Positions 36,104-46,510 of a DNA stretch of 50,857 nucleotides are shown here, in pieces. The translations under genes and the position numbers were made by a program. The stretch covers positions 1 through 50,857 of the forward strand of contig NZ_BAKG01000020.1 of the NCBI RefSeq assembly GCF_000614065.1, written 5' to 3'. The stretch is from Prevotella dentasini JCM 15908 (GTDB taxonomy: Bacteria; Bacteroidota; Bacteroidia; Bacteroidales; Bacteroidaceae). Every line of letters begins with the position of its first letter. Position 1 is the first letter of the stretch. Below the pieces are notes generated by a model. The model was given only the letters and a program-made list of their open reading frames with translations. It ran no database searches and was not told where the DNA came from.

Positions 36104-36249
36104 TTTTACGCATCCAATACAGCTGATTATCAGATGTTTATATCCTCCTTTGCGCATCTGTGCCCATAGAGGCGGTTCCGGGCGATGCGGTAGCATGGAC
36201 GAAGCATGTCTCCGACGGGGATTTGTTACTGATGCCAATTAATGTGTAG

Positions 36250-36306
36250 GGACAGACCGCGTGTCTGTCCGCTCCTTGTGCTTCGGACAGGCACAGGGCC
36301 TGCCCC
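36250..36306. repeat. Paired GGACAGAC hairpins, copy 2
   Basis: GGACAGAC/GTCTGTCC at 36250-36270 and GGACAGGC/GCCTGCCC at 36285-36305, in the same order and orientation as at 6000-6078 but with a shorter spacer between them. Both copies are preceded by GTAG. Confidence 0.65.
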
Positions 36307-36395
36307 TGCAGGTTGCTTATGCTTCGCATCCCGTTTCCTTTTCTCTTCCCATATTCCGGCAACTGCACTGCCATTCCGCTGTTTCCATGAATCGA

Positions 36396-36433
36396 GAGTG
36401 CCGTTTTCGCGGTACGAAACGGGTACTTTCGCC
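36396..36433. repeat. AAAGTGCC-family imperfect hairpin
   Basis: GTGCCGTTTTCG and CGAAACGGGTAC pair imperfectly around CGGTA; the half-sites GTGCCGTTTTCG and GTACTTTCG belong to the same family as the motif at 2155. Confidence 0.5.
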
Positions 36434-36525
36434 AAATGGCTGTTTAAGGGTGAAAAGCATGTCCTGCATGCGTATCAACTCTCTTGGGGATGATAGTCAG
36501 TCAGCCGTTATTTCTCCATTCTCCA

Positions 36526-37248
36526 TCAGCTTATTTTCATCTTCCTCCATATACATTTGGGAATCATTTTCCAAGCACGGGTCAGCAGCCGCCACCGCCA
36601 GTCTATTGTGGCGGCAGGCTTTCTTTTCTTGATGGCGGTGAGCGTCAGTCGGGCTGCATCGGCAACTTTCATCATCATGGGGTAGTGGGCGTGCCCCAAC
36701 AGGTCGGTATCTACAAATCCCGGACGTATGTCCGTAATTTGGATATTCAGCCGTCTTTGGTTGGCCTGTTGCTGTAGTGCTTCCAAATAGGTCTGCTGCA
36801 TTGCCTTGGTGGCAGAGTAGGCTGGTGCAGGGCCTAAGCCCATTGTTCCGGCAATGGACGATATGCAGGCTATCTGTCCGCCGCCATTCCGTGCCATGTA
36901 GCGGTATGCTTCGCCTGTCATCCGGGCAAATCCTGTAGCGTTGGTCTGTACGGTGGCAAGTTCTTTCTCCTCTTCCAGTTCCCTGTTCTGCCATCCTATT
37001 CCTGCGGAATATATGAAGAGGTTCATTCCCCCTACCGAATTAATCAGGTAGTTGAGACTTTCGGCAGCACTGCTGTCGGTAACGTCTATTTCCCTGATGG
37101 ACACCCTGTCGGGAGCTAACTGCTGTGTCTCCATGAGCTTTTCTCTCCGCCGGGCAGCTATGCCCAGCTGCCACCCGTCGTCAATGAGAAGTCTGGCTAT
37201 CTCTCTTCCTATGCCGGAAGAGGCTCCTATGATAATACATTTCTTCAT
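36526..37248 (-). CDS. Short-chain dehydrogenase/reductase
   Basis: A 240-residue NAD(P)-dependent oxidoreductase. The cofactor motif GASSGIGRE is at about residues 8-16, and NNAG is replaced by YSAGIG near residue 80. The catalytic serine lies in CISSIAGTMG and the YxxxK pair in YSATK. Substrate unknown. It ends in a basic stretch that might contact a membrane (WRWRLLTRAWKMIPKCIWRKMK). It is transcribed away from the nuo operon. Confidence 0.88.
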   Translation of the reverse strand: MKKCIIIGASSGIGREIARLLIDDGWQLGIAARRREKLMETQQLAPDRVSIREIDVTDSSAAESLNYLINSVGGMNLFIYSAGIGWQNRELEEEKELATVQTNATGFARMTGEAYRYMARNGGGQIACISSIAGTMGLGPAPAYSATKAMQQTYLEALQQQANQRRLNIQITDIRPGFVDTDLLGHAHYPMMMKVADAARLTLTAIKKRKPAATIDWRWRLLTRAWKMIPKCIWRKMKIS

Positions 37249-37473
37249 GTTGTGCGAGTTATTTTTGTTAAAGATACGCCTTAAATGCGAGTTGGGAGGA
37301 GAAAAGACACTTAAAAGTAGTTAATTCTGCAATCAAAACTTCCATTCTCGGTTTCTAAATGTCTTTTTATGCCCTTTCTGAATATTGGCTCCAATGGTTG
37401 ACATTGTAAAGTGGAGTTGGCAAAACGTGTGTATTTTTCATTGTTTTTCTTGCAAGGTTAACAAATTATTTTG

Positions 37474-37481
37474 TAACTTTG
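37474..37481 (+). promoter_or_regulatory. nuo operon promoter (TAACTTTG)
   Basis: TAACTTTG lies 65 bases before nuoA; TTG at 37450-37452 is 21 bases upstream as -33 box. The 37249-37546 gap holds nothing else that I recognise. Confidence 0.6.
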
Positions 37482-37546
37482 CAAACGTTTAAAAACATTT
37501 TCGTGTAGACCATAATCGCACAATCAAATTATAGCTATATAAGTTT

Positions 37547-37896
37547 ATGTATTTCACACTTTTTATCACCGTTTTGGTAACGGCTGCCTTCTTGGTAGTG
37601 GCTGCATACGCCATAGCCAAGCTGATAGGTCCGCGGTCGTACAATCCGGTAAAGGGAGAACCCTATGAGTGTGGTATTCCGACGCATGGCACTTCGTGGT
37701 TGCCAATGCATGTCGGCTACTACCTCTTTGCTATCCTTTTCCTGATGTTCGACGTGGAGACTGTCTTTCTGTATCCATGGGCTGTCGTTGTCAAGTCGTT
37801 CGGTCCTCTGGCTCTTGCACGATAGGATTCTTTATGTTGGTATTGGTATTTGGCCTTGCATACGCTTGGCGGAAAGGAGCACTTGAATGGAAATAA
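37547..37896 (+). CDS. nuoA: NADH-quinone oxidoreductase subunit A, frameshifted
   Basis: A 116-residue membrane subunit with three hydrophobic helices. The conserved loop [19 protein letters not shown] and [13 protein letters not shown] are family signatures. The frame breaks at 37822: one more A gives [28 protein letters not shown], the normal third helix. The stop overlaps the nuoB start by 10 bases. First gene of the ten-gene nuo operon. Confidence 0.93.
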
Positions 37897-38777
37897 GAAA
37901 GCCGAAAATCAAATCTGTTCCTTACGGGGAATGGAAGGACAACGATACACTGGAAAAGATGGCAAACGACCTGAACGATGGTGGAACCAACCTCGTCTTG
38001 GGCAATTTGGACCAGCTGATAAACTGGGGACGCAGCAATTCGTTATGGTCCCTGACTTTTGCTACATCTTGTTGCGGTATCGAATTTATGTCTGTCGGTT
38101 GTGCGCGTTACGACTTCTCCCGTTTCGGATTTGAAGTAACACGTAACTCTCCGCGTCAGGCCGACCTTATAATGTGTGCCGGTACGATTACCAACAAGAT
38201 GGCTCCGGCCCTGAAGCGTCTCTACGACGAAATGGCAGAACCGAAGTATGTCATAGCCGTGGGAGGATGTGCCATCTCGGGAGGACCGTTTAAGGACAGC
38301 TACCACGTGATGCGCGGTATTGACGAGATAATCCCTGTAGACGTCTATATTCCGGGTTGTCCTCCGCGTCCGGAAGCCATCATATACGGTATGATGCAGC
38401 TTCAGAGGAAGGTGAAGATTGAGAAATTCTTTGGCGGTGTTAATCACAAACAGACAGCTGACGAGCGAGAATTGGGCAAGAGTAATGCCGAACTGATTTT
38501 CGATGAGAAGCTGGGAATACGACCCGGGGATATCAAGGAGAAGCGCGAGGCAGCTTGGGCTGCTGCCAAGAAACCGGCTCCGAAGCCGGTTCGGCCTGCT
38601 GCCAAGCCCGCAACTCCAAAAACCGCAGACGCACAGCCTGCTGTAGCTGCTCAGAAGAAAGACACCATTGTTGTAGATAAGCCTGTAACGAAGGAAGATG
38701 TGGAGAACCTTGGTAAGGAAATTGACCAGTTGGATACGGTCAGGAAACCTTCTGATGAATCTACTACTAACAAATAA
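37887..38777 (+). CDS. nuoB: NADH-quinone oxidoreductase subunit B with long C-terminal tail
   Basis: Peripheral subunit carrying the [4Fe-4S] cluster N2 that passes electrons to quinone. Cluster ligands are visible at Cys62 and Cys63 (TSCCGIEF), Cys128 (GGCAISGG) and Cys158 (PGCPPRPE). The NuoB domain ends near residue 185. A further 110 residues follow, of which about 225-296 are rich in Ala, Pro and Lys ([17 protein letters not shown]) and then acidic. Typical NuoB has 160-220 residues, so the tail is an added, probably disordered segment. It overlaps nuoA by 10 bases; nuoCD starts 18 bases after it. Confidence 0.94.
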   Translation: MEIRKPKIKSVPYGEWKDNDTLEKMANDLNDGGTNLVLGNLDQLINWGRSNSLWSLTFATSCCGIEFMSVGCARYDFSRFGFEVTRNSPRQADLIMCAGTITNKMAPALKRLYDEMAEPKYVIAVGGCAISGGPFKDSYHVMRGIDEIIPVDVYIPGCPPRPEAIIYGMMQLQRKVKIEKFFGGVNHKQTADERELGKSNAELIFDEKLGIRPGDIKEKREAAWAAAKKPAPKPVRPAAKPATPKTADAQPAVAAQKKDTIVVDKPVTKEDVENLGKEIDQLDTVRKPSDESTTNK

Positions 38778-38795
38778 TATATAAGGTACGAGAAT

Positions 38796-40369
38796 ATGAA
38801 GTTAGAAAACAAAGAATTTGGCTTTGATGGTTTTGCCCGGGAAATGGCGAAACTGAAGAATGAAAGGCATTTCGACTACCTTGTTACAATTGTAGGTGAG
38901 GACTTCGGCAAGGAAGAAGGCTGGGATGTATCTACATTCTCGAAAACACCGCTACTCACGAGCGTTGCTCTGTGAAGCAGATAGCCAAGCAGGTAGGCGA
39001 TGATTATGTCATTCCGACGGTATGCAAGCTCTGGGCTGACGCCGACTTGTTGGAACGTGAGGTTTACGACTTCTACGGTGTGAAGTTCCTTGGGCATCCC
39101 GATATGCGCCGCCTTTACCTGCGAAACGACCATAAGGGCTATCCTTTGCGCAAGGATTACGATATGGATCCGGCAAAGAACATGTATTCTACGGACGACG
39201 ACGTTGAGTTGGATACTACTACAGAGTGGAATCTTGATAAGAATGGAAACCTCGTTGCGACAAAGCATGCGCTGTTTACGAGCGACGATTTCGTTGTGAA
39301 TATCGGCCCTCAGCACCCTTCTACTCATGGTGTGCTTCGTTTGCAGACAGTACTTGACGGTGAGACTATCAAGAGAATCTATCCGCATCTCGGTTATATT
39401 CACCGTGGTATAGAGAAGCTGTCCGAAGGATTTACCTATCCTCAGACGCTTGCGCTGACCGACCGAATGAACTATCTCTCCGCCATGATGCACCGCCACG
39501 CATTGGTAGGTGTCATTGAGGAGGGCATGGGGATAGAGTTGACCGACCGTATCCGCTACATCCGTACTATTATGGATGAGTTACAGCGTATAGACAACCA
39601 CTTGCTCTACACCTCTTGTTGTGCTCAGGACTTGGGTGCTCTCACCGCTTTCCTTTATGGCATGCGCGACCGTGAGCATGTGCTGAACGTGATGGAGGAG
39701 ACGACAGGAGGCCGCTTGATTCAGAATTATTACCGAATCGGTGGCTGTCAGGCAGATATTGACCCGAACTTTGTTTCCAACGTGAAGAAGCTCTGTAAGT
39801 ATCTCCGCCCGATGGTTCAAGAGTATCTGGATGTCTTTGGCGACAATGTGATTACTCACCAGCGTTTCGAGGGTATCGGCCCGATGGGTAAGGACGACTG
39901 CATCAACTATGCAGTAACAGGTCCTGCCGGCCGTGCGAGCGGTTGGAGAAACGATGTCCGCAAGTACCATCCGTATGCCATGTACGATAAGGTGGACTTT
40001 GAGGAGGTTGTCCTGACTCACGGCGATTCTATGGACCGCTACTATTGCCACATTCAGGAAATCTATCAGAGTCTCAATATCATTGAGCAGCTGATAGACA
40101 ATATTCCCGAAGGCGATTTCTATATCAAGCAGAAGCCAATCATTAAGGTGCCGGAAGGTCAGTGGTATTTCTCTGTTGAGGGTGCGAGCGGTGAGTTTGG
40201 TGCTTATCTTGATTCCCGTGGGGATAAGAGTGCCTACCGGTTGAAGTTCCGCCCAATGGGACTTACCCTTGTAGGTGCAATGGACAAGATGCTCCGAGGA
40301 CAGAAGATTGCCGACCTCGTTACGACAGGTGCAGCTCTTGACTTTGTTATCCCCGACATCGACCGTTAA
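38796..40369 (+). CDS. nuoCD: Fused NADH-quinone oxidoreductase subunits C and D, frameshifted
   Basis: A NuoC domain (about residues 1-125) with LLEREVYDFYGVKFLGHPDMRRLYL is joined directly to a NuoD domain. The latter has NIGPQHPSTHGVLR, PHLGYIHRGIEKL and TDRMNYLSAMMHRHAL, and ends GAALDFVIPDIDR. NuoD helps form the quinone site. The fusion is known in Bacteroidetes and enterobacteria. One T is missing at 38922; restoring it joins DFGKEEGLGCIYILENTATHERCSVKQIA. The repaired protein has 524 residues. Confidence 0.94.
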
Positions 40370-40415
40370 TGCGAGATGTTATTAAAGAGTAACTAATAAA
40401 GAATAAAATCATACA

Positions 40416-41510
40416 ATGTTCGATTTTAGTATAGTAACAAAATGGTTTGATGAGCTGCTTCGGGTAACTTGTGGACTCGGCAACTTTTCTGCCATCCTGA
40501 TAGAATGTGTGCTTGTCGGTCTGATAATCCTTATCGCGTACGCAGTCTTGGCTATCATCCTTATCTTTATGGAACGTAAGGTCTGTGCGTATTTCCAGTG
40601 CCGTATCGGCCCGGTTCGTGTAGGATGGTGGGGAACGTTGCAGGTGCTCGCTGATGTGCTGAAGATGCTGATTAAGGAAATCTTCATTGTCGACAAGGCG
40701 GATAAGCTGCTTTATTACTTGGCACCTTTCCTCGTGATAGCTGCTTCTGTAGGTACTTTCTCGTTCCTTCCATGGAACAACGGTGCGCATATCCTTGACT
40801 TTAACGTAGGTATATTCCTCGTTACTGCTGTTAGTTCCATTGGAGTCCTAGGTGTGTTTATTGCCGGATGGGCAAGTAACAACAAGTATTCTGTCCTCTC
40901 TGCCATGCGTGGTGCAGTACAGATGATTTCCTATGAACTTTCTCTGGGACTTTGCTTGATTTCTGCTGTTATCTTGACTGGTACGATGCAGATTTCGGGT
41001 ATCGTTGAGGCGCAGACTGGTCCGTGGCAGTGGCTGATTTTCCAAGGTCATATTCCGGCTCTGCTTGCTTTTCTTGTGTTCTGCGTGGCAGGTAATGCAG
41101 AGGCCAATCGTGGTCCGTTCGACTTGGCTGAAGCCGAGAGTGAGCTGACTGCCGGCTATCATACAGAGTACAGCGGTATGGGTTTTGGCTTCTACTACTT
41201 GGCAGAATACCTCAACCTTTTCGTTATCTCTGGTTTGGCTACAACAGTCTTCTTGGGTGGTTGGGCACCTGTTAATATAGGTGTTGAGGCTTTTGATGCC
41301 GTGATGGACTTGATTCCGGGTCTTTTCTGGTTCTTGGCTAAGACTTTCTTTGTGGTCTTCCTGCTGATGTGGATTAGGTGGACGTTCCCCCGTCTCCGTG
41401 TAGACCAGATTCTGAAGTTGGAGTGGAAGTATCTGATGCCGTTGAGCCTTGTCATCCTCGTCCTTATGACGGTATGCGTGGCTTTCGGTTGGACTTTCAC
41501 CATTGCTTAG
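40416..41510 (+). CDS. nuoH: NADH-quinone oxidoreductase subunit H
   Basis: A 364-residue membrane subunit with about eight to nine helices that forms the quinone chamber with NuoB and NuoD. Conserved signatures: ERKVCAYFQCRIGPVRVGWWGTLQVLADVLKML, NAEANRGPFDLAEAESELTAGYHTEYSGM (the acidic loop near the quinone site) and WIRWTFPRLRVDQILKL. Starts 46 bases after nuoCD. Confidence 0.95.
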   Translation: MFDFSIVTKWFDELLRVTCGLGNFSAILIECVLVGLIILIAYAVLAIILIFMERKVCAYFQCRIGPVRVGWWGTLQVLADVLKMLIKEIFIVDKADKLLYYLAPFLVIAASVGTFSFLPWNNGAHILDFNVGIFLVTAVSSIGVLGVFIAGWASNNKYSVLSAMRGAVQMISYELSLGLCLISAVILTGTMQISGIVEAQTGPWQWLIFQGHIPALLAFLVFCVAGNAEANRGPFDLAEAESELTAGYHTEYSGMGFGFYYLAEYLNLFVISGLATTVFLGGWAPVNIGVEAFDAVMDLIPGLFWFLAKTFFVVFLLMWIRWTFPRLRVDQILKLEWKYLMPLSLVILVLMTVCVAFGWTFTIA

Positions 41511-41553
41511 GCTTTATCATTTAAATTAGATATTAAGATTTTCACATTATTAA

Positions 41554-42087
41554 ATGGAAAACAAACAATCATATTTCGGTGAGGTCAAGAGTGCGTTCAA
41601 GACACTGGCTCTCGGTATGAAGGTAACGATGAAGGAGTATTTTACTCCAAAGTCTACCGAGCAGTATCCTGAAAACCGCAAGACAACACTGCACGTTGCC
41701 AAACGTCATCGTGGACGTTTGGTTTTCAAGCGTGATGAAAATGAAAATTACAAGTGCACGGCTTGTACGATGTGTGAGAAAGCGTGTCCGAACGGTACTA
41801 TCAAGATTCTTTCGGAGATGGTAACCAATGAGGAAACGGGTAGAAAGAAGAAACAGTTGCTTGATTATGAATATGATTTGGGCGATTGTATGTTCTGCGA
41901 ACTCTGTGTCAATGCTTGTAACTTCGACGCTATAGAGTTTACTAACGATTTCGAGAACGCTGTCTTCGACCGTTCCAAGTTGGTGCTTCACCTTGATAAA
42001 GAGATCTACAAGGGTGGTTCGTTGCCTAACCTTATTGAAGGCGGGGCTGATTGGGAGGTTGGAACGTTCAACACTAAAAAGAAATAG
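41554..42087 (+). CDS. nuoI: NADH-quinone oxidoreductase subunit I (2 x [4Fe-4S])
   Basis: A 177-residue ferredoxin-like subunit. Two cluster motifs are seen: Cys68, 71, 74, 78 (CTACTMCEKACP) and Cys112, 115, 118, 122 (CMFCELCVNACN), holding clusters N6a and N6b. With NuoEFG absent, NuoI is the outermost iron-sulfur protein of the complex and the likely entry point for electrons. Starts 43 bases after nuoH and 13 bases before nuoJ. Confidence 0.95.
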   Translation: MENKQSYFGEVKSAFKTLALGMKVTMKEYFTPKSTEQYPENRKTTLHVAKRHRGRLVFKRDENENYKCTACTMCEKACPNGTIKILSEMVTNEETGRKKKQLLDYEYDLGDCMFCELCVNACNFDAIEFTNDFENAVFDRSKLVLHLDKEIYKGGSLPNLIEGGADWEVGTFNTKKK

Positions 42088-42100
42088 GAGATAAGGATTT

Positions 42101-42640
42101 ATGGCAAGATTAGTTATGTTTGCAATTCTCGCTGTGGTAATATTGGCTTCTGCCGTATTCTGCGTGTCGACGAAGCGCATCATGCGTGCGGCAACAGGAT
42201 TGTTGTTCGTGCTCTTTGGCGTTGCAGGTCTTTATTTCCTGCTTGATTATACTTTCCTTGGTGCGGCTCAGATTAGCATTTATGCAGGCGGCATTACGAT
42301 GATGTACATCTTTGCAATACAATTGGTAAGCAAGCGTACATTGCAGGGACTCTCTGAACGTTGGTTGGGAAAGCGTACTTTCCTTGCTGCTTTCATTGCT
42401 CTGGTAGGAGTTGCCACGGTGATTTTGGTTTTGTTGAAAAACCAGTTTATCAATATACTCACCGGCAATGAAAATGCTTTAGCCAATGAGATTACGATGG
42501 ATATAGTGGGCAAGACCCTGATGAGTGCAGATAAATATGGCTATGTTCTCCCATTTGAGTTCATTTCCGTATTCCTCTTGGCTTGCATTATCGGTGGTTT
42601 GGTTATTTTGAACAAAAATAAGAAGGAGGAAAGTAAATGA
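42101..42640 (+). CDS. nuoJ: NADH-quinone oxidoreductase subunit J
   Basis: A 179-residue membrane subunit with five hydrophobic helices. ISIYAGGITMMYIFAIQLVS is the conserved third-helix region that takes part in coupling. The stop overlaps the nuoK start by four bases (ATGA), so translation is coupled. Confidence 0.93.
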   Translation: MARLVMFAILAVVILASAVFCVSTKRIMRAATGLLFVLFGVAGLYFLLDYTFLGAAQISIYAGGITMMYIFAIQLVSKRTLQGLSERWLGKRTFLAAFIALVGVATVILVLLKNQFINILTGNENALANEITMDIVGKTLMSADKYGYVLPFEFISVFLLACIIGGLVILNKNKKEESK

Positions 42641-42945
42641 TACCTGTAGAATATTTCTTTATCCTTAGCGGATTGTTATTCTTTATCGGAGTCTTCGGCT
42701 TTGTTACCCGGCGTAACCTCGTTGCTATGCTTATCTCCGTAGAGTTAGTTCTCAATAGCGTCGACATCAACTTTGCAGCGTTCAACCGTTTGCTCTTCCC
42801 CGGAGGATATGAAGGTATGTTCTTTACCCTCTTCTCTATTGGAGTAAGTGCTGCCGAGTCGGCTGTAGCCCTCGCTATCATTATAAATGTTTACCGCCAT
42901 TTCCATAGCGACCAAGTGAACAGTATTGAAAATATGAAATTATAA
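42637..42945 (+). CDS. nuoK: NADH-quinone oxidoreductase subunit K
   Basis: A 102-residue three-helix membrane subunit. The helix-2 segment SVELVLNSVDINFAAF carries the buried glutamate used in proton pumping, and SAAESAVALAIIINVYR the second. Overlaps nuoJ by four bases and precedes nuoL by 12. Confidence 0.94.
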   Translation: MIPVEYFFILSGLLFFIGVFGFVTRRNLVAMLISVELVLNSVDINFAAFNRLLFPGGYEGMFFTLFSIGVSAAESAVALAIIINVYRHFHSDQVNSIENMKL

Positions 42946-42957
42946 AAAGAAACAGAT

Positions 42958-44982
42958 ATGTTTGATTACGCATTTTTGATACTTCTTCTCCCGTTCCTGA
43001 GTGCAATTGTGCTTGGATTGTTCGGAATGAAGATGCCTCGTAAGGTTGCGGGTCTCATTGGAACCTGTATGTTGGGTACGTTATTTGTGCTGAGTCTCTA
43101 TACGGCCTACCACTATTTCTTCTATACAGGTGAGTATTCGGCAATGGGACAAACTTTCCGTGTCGTTGACGGTCGTCTGTCAAGCGGCGTTTATCCTACG
43201 GTAACGGTTTTCAATCTAACTTGGTTGAAGTTTACGGAACTGTTGACTTTCAATATCGGCCTCCGCCTGTCGCCTATCAGTGTGATGATGCTGATAGTCA
43301 TTACTACGGTGAGCTTTATGGTTCATATCTATTCATTCGGCTACATGGCTGAACGCGATGAGAACTATAAGTTTGAGGAGTATGAGCACGGATTCCAACG
43401 TTTTTACGCTTATCTTTCCCTCTTCACAATGTCCATGCTTGGACTTGTGGTAGCTACGAATGTCTTCCAGATGTATTTGTTCTGGGAGTTGGTGGGTGTC
43501 TGTTCCTATCTGCTGATTGGTTTCTACTATCCGAAGCATACTGCGGTACACGCCAGTAAGAAGGCATTTATCGTTACACGATTTGCCGACTTGTTCTTCT
43601 TGATAGGTATTCTCTTCTTCAGCTTCTATGTAGGAACGTTCAATTACGACCTTAATGTAAATCCGGGATTGTCTGATAAGTTGGCTTCGATAGCTGCTAA
43701 CCCAGAGATTGCATGGGCAATTCCTACTGCTCTCTTCCTGATGTTCATTGGTGGTGCTGGTAAGTCTGCCATGTTCCCACTCCATATTTGGTTGCCGGAT
43801 GCCATGGAAGGCCCCACGCCTGTGTCAGCTCTGATTCATGCTGCTACGATGGTGGTTGCCGGTGTGTTCCAAGTAGCCTCGCTATTCCCAATCTACATCA
43901 AGTTTGGGGCAATCGAACAGCTTCATTGGATTGCCTATATAGCAGCGTTTACGGCTTTCTATGCTGCAGCAGTAGCTTGCGCACAGCGCGATATCAAGCG
44001 AGGCCTGGCATTCTCAACCATTTCTCAGATTGCCTATATGCTCGTTGCTCTCGGTGTTTGCTATGCCATTAACGATGAGGAAGGCGGCTTAGGTTATATG
44101 GCTTCTATGTTCCACCTTTTCACACACGCTATGTTCAAGGCCCTCCTGTTCCTCTGCTCAGGTGCCATTATTGTCATTATCGGCAGTAATTTCAAGGAGT
44201 ATATGGGTGGTCTGCACAAGTATATGCCTATCACGAACGCCTGCTTCCTCATTGGTTGTATAGCCATCAGTGGTGTATGGCCTTTCGCAGGTTTCTTCTC
44301 TAAGGACGAAATAGTATCGGCCTGCTTCCAGTTCTCACCGATGCTCGGTTGGTTCATGACGCTTGTGTCTGGTATGACAGCATTCTATATGTTCCGTCTC
44401 TACTACGTGATATTCTGGGGCAACTCCTATTATGAGCAGGACCCGGAGAACCGTCGTCGTCCGCAGGAAGTTCCGTTCGTTATGTGGGGGCCTTTGGTAT
44501 TCCTTGCCATTATTTCTATATTTGCCGGTTGGATACCTTTCGGACACTTTGTTTCCGCAACCGGACAGAGTGCAGAGATTCATCTGCAGCATTTCCACTT
44601 CTCCAGCGTAGCATGGTTCAGTCTTTTGGCAGCAGCCATTGGTATTAGTCTGGCAACTTGGATGTATATGCCCAAGCACAATCCAGTACCTGACATGTTG
44701 GCGAAGAAGATGCCTGTGTTGCACAAGGCGGCTCTCAACAGATTCTATATAGATGACGTATGGCAGTTCTTTACCCATAAGGTGGTGTTCCGTTGCTTCT
44801 CTATGCCTATAGCATGGTTCGACCGTCGTGTTATTGACGGCACTTTCAACTTCCTTGCTTGGGGTACTCAGGAGGCAGGAGAAAGTATCCGTCCATGGCA
44901 GAGCGGTGATGTGCGCCAGTATGCCGTATGGTTCATTACCGGTACTGTAGCTTTAACATTAGTATTACTTTGCTTGATATAA
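42958..44982 (+). CDS. nuoL: NADH-quinone oxidoreductase subunit L
   Basis: A 674-residue antiporter-like proton-pumping subunit. LFWELVGVCSYLLIGF has the conserved glutamate, GGAGKSAMFPLHIWLPDAMEGPTPVSALIHAATMV is the classic NuoL loop, and AMFKALLFLCSGA follows. The C-terminal 130 residues should form the long lateral helix. It lies four bases before nuoM. Confidence 0.95.
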   Translation: MFDYAFLILLLPFLSAIVLGLFGMKMPRKVAGLIGTCMLGTLFVLSLYTAYHYFFYTGEYSAMGQTFRVVDGRLSSGVYPTVTVFNLTWLKFTELLTFNIGLRLSPISVMMLIVITTVSFMVHIYSFGYMAERDENYKFEEYEHGFQRFYAYLSLFTMSMLGLVVATNVFQMYLFWELVGVCSYLLIGFYYPKHTAVHASKKAFIVTRFADLFFLIGILFFSFYVGTFNYDLNVNPGLSDKLASIAANPEIAWAIPTALFLMFIGGAGKSAMFPLHIWLPDAMEGPTPVSALIHAATMVVAGVFQVASLFPIYIKFGAIEQLHWIAYIAAFTAFYAAAVACAQRDIKRGLAFSTISQIAYMLVALGVCYAINDEEGGLGYMASMFHLFTHAMFKALLFLCSGAIIVIIGSNFKEYMGGLHKYMPITNACFLIGCIAISGVWPFAGFFSKDEIVSACFQFSPMLGWFMTLVSGMTAFYMFRLYYVIFWGNSYYEQDPENRRRPQEVPFVMWGPLVFLAIISIFAGWIPFGHFVSATGQSAEIHLQHFHFSSVAWFSLLAAAIGISLATWMYMPKHNPVPDMLAKKMPVLHKAALNRFYIDDVWQFFTHKVVFRCFSMPIAWFDRRVIDGTFNFLAWGTQEAGESIRPWQSGDVRQYAVWFITGTVALTLVLLCLI

Positions 44983-44986
44983 AGAA

Positions 44987-46498
44987 ATGAGTTGGATATT
45001 AACTGTATTTGTAATTATCCCCGTCCTGATGCTTGGTGGTCTTTGGGTTGCCAAGAATGATAATCAGGTACGCGGTGTGATGGTAGCCGGCTCTACGGCA
45101 TTGTTGATAGGTGCTATTTGGCTGACTATTTATTTCGTTCAGCAGCGCAGCGCAGGCAATACCGATGCCATGCTGCTGGCAAACTCCGTGATGTGGTTCA
45201 AGCCGATGCACATTGCCTTCTCGGTGGGTGTAGACGGTATCTCCGTTGTGATGATTCTGCTTTCGGCCATCATTGTCTTCACGGGAACTTTCGCCAGCTG
45301 GCAGCTTGAACCGATGAAGAAGGAGTATTTCCTTTGGTTCGTTCTTCTGGCTTCGGGTGTATTCGGATTCTTTATCTCTACGGATATGTTCACGATGTTC
45401 ATGTTCTACGAGGTTGCCCTTATCCCGATGTATCTCCTGATTGGTGTGTGGGGAACAGGCCCGAAGGAGTATTCTGCCATGAAACTGACCTTGATGCTGA
45501 TGGGTGGCTCTGCTCTCCTGATTCTCGGTATTCTCGGTATCTACTATTTCAGCGGTGCTACTACAATGGACGTTATAGAGCTTGCACGTATGCATGCAAT
45601 GTCTAAGACGGCACAGAACATCTTCTTCCCGTTCGTGTTCATTGGATTTGGTGTTTTGGGTGCACTCTTCCCATTCCACACATGGTCTCCTGACGGTCAT
45701 GCTTCAGCTCCGACGGCTGTGTCCATGCTCCACGCAGGTGTGCTGATGAAGCTCGGCGGCTACGGCTGTCTTCGTATTGCGATGTTCCTGATGCCCGACG
45801 CTCTGACTATGTGGGCACCTGTCTTTCTCGTGCTGACAACCATTTCCGTTGTCTATGGTGCGCTTTCGGCCTGTGTGCAGACCGACCTTAAGTATATTAA
45901 CGCCTATTCCTCGGTATCCCATTGTGGTATGGTGCTGTTCGCATTGGTAATGACCACCCAGACTGCTATTACGGGTGCTATTCTTCAGATGCTTTCCCAT
46001 GGTCTGATGACCGCCCTCTTCTTTGCATGTATCGGTATGATTTACCACCGTGCAGGAACTCGCGACGTGCGCTACCTTGGCGGTTTGATGAAAGTGGTTC
46101 CTTTCCTCGCCGTCTCTTATGTCGTAGCCGGTCTTGCCAATCTCGGCCTGCCGGGTTTCTCCGGCTTCGTTGCTGAAATGACCATCTTCGTAGGTTCGTT
46201 TGAAAACGCAGGCATGTTCCATCGCGTAGCGACCATCATCGCCTGTACATCCATCGTAGTAACGGCAGTGTATATTCTTCGTGTGGTTGGAAAAATTCTC
46301 TTCCAGACTATTCCTAACAAGAAGTTCTATGAGCTGCACGATGCTACATGGGATGAGCGTTTCTCCATAGGAGCACTGATATTCTGTGTGGCAGGTCTGG
46401 GTTTGTGTCCGCTCTTCTTTGAGAATATGATTATTGATGCGGTTCATCCAATCTTCAACCATATTATGGACTATGTACCAACATTGGGTAATCTTTAA
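44987..46498 (+). CDS. nuoM: NADH-quinone oxidoreductase subunit M
   Basis: A 503-residue antiporter-like subunit. MFMFYEVALIPMYLLIGVWG holds the key glutamate; LGALFPFHTWSPDGHASAPTAVSMLHAGVLMKLGGYG is the family signature. It is about 14 helices long and normal in size. It starts four bases after nuoL and ends 12 bases before nuoN. Confidence 0.95.
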   Translation: MSWILTVFVIIPVLMLGGLWVAKNDNQVRGVMVAGSTALLIGAIWLTIYFVQQRSAGNTDAMLLANSVMWFKPMHIAFSVGVDGISVVMILLSAIIVFTGTFASWQLEPMKKEYFLWFVLLASGVFGFFISTDMFTMFMFYEVALIPMYLLIGVWGTGPKEYSAMKLTLMLMGGSALLILGILGIYYFSGATTMDVIELARMHAMSKTAQNIFFPFVFIGFGVLGALFPFHTWSPDGHASAPTAVSMLHAGVLMKLGGYGCLRIAMFLMPDALTMWAPVFLVLTTISVVYGALSACVQTDLKYINAYSSVSHCGMVLFALVMTTQTAITGAILQMLSHGLMTALFFACIGMIYHRAGTRDVRYLGGLMKVVPFLAVSYVVAGLANLGLPGFSGFVAEMTIFVGSFENAGMFHRVATIIACTSIVVTAVYILRVVGKILFQTIPNKKFYELHDATWDERFSIGALIFCVAGLGLCPLFFENMIIDAVHPIFNHIMDYVPTLGNL

Positions 46499-46510
46499 TA
46501 AACTGGCGAA

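Larger units (their letters stand above)
36010..36525. other. Repeat-rich convergent intergenic region
   Basis: About 515 bases without a supported gene between the kinase and the dehydrogenase. It contains AAAGTGCC-family motifs at 36046-36103 and 36396-36431, and copy 2 of the paired GGACAGAC hairpins at 36250-36306. Confidence 0.65.
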
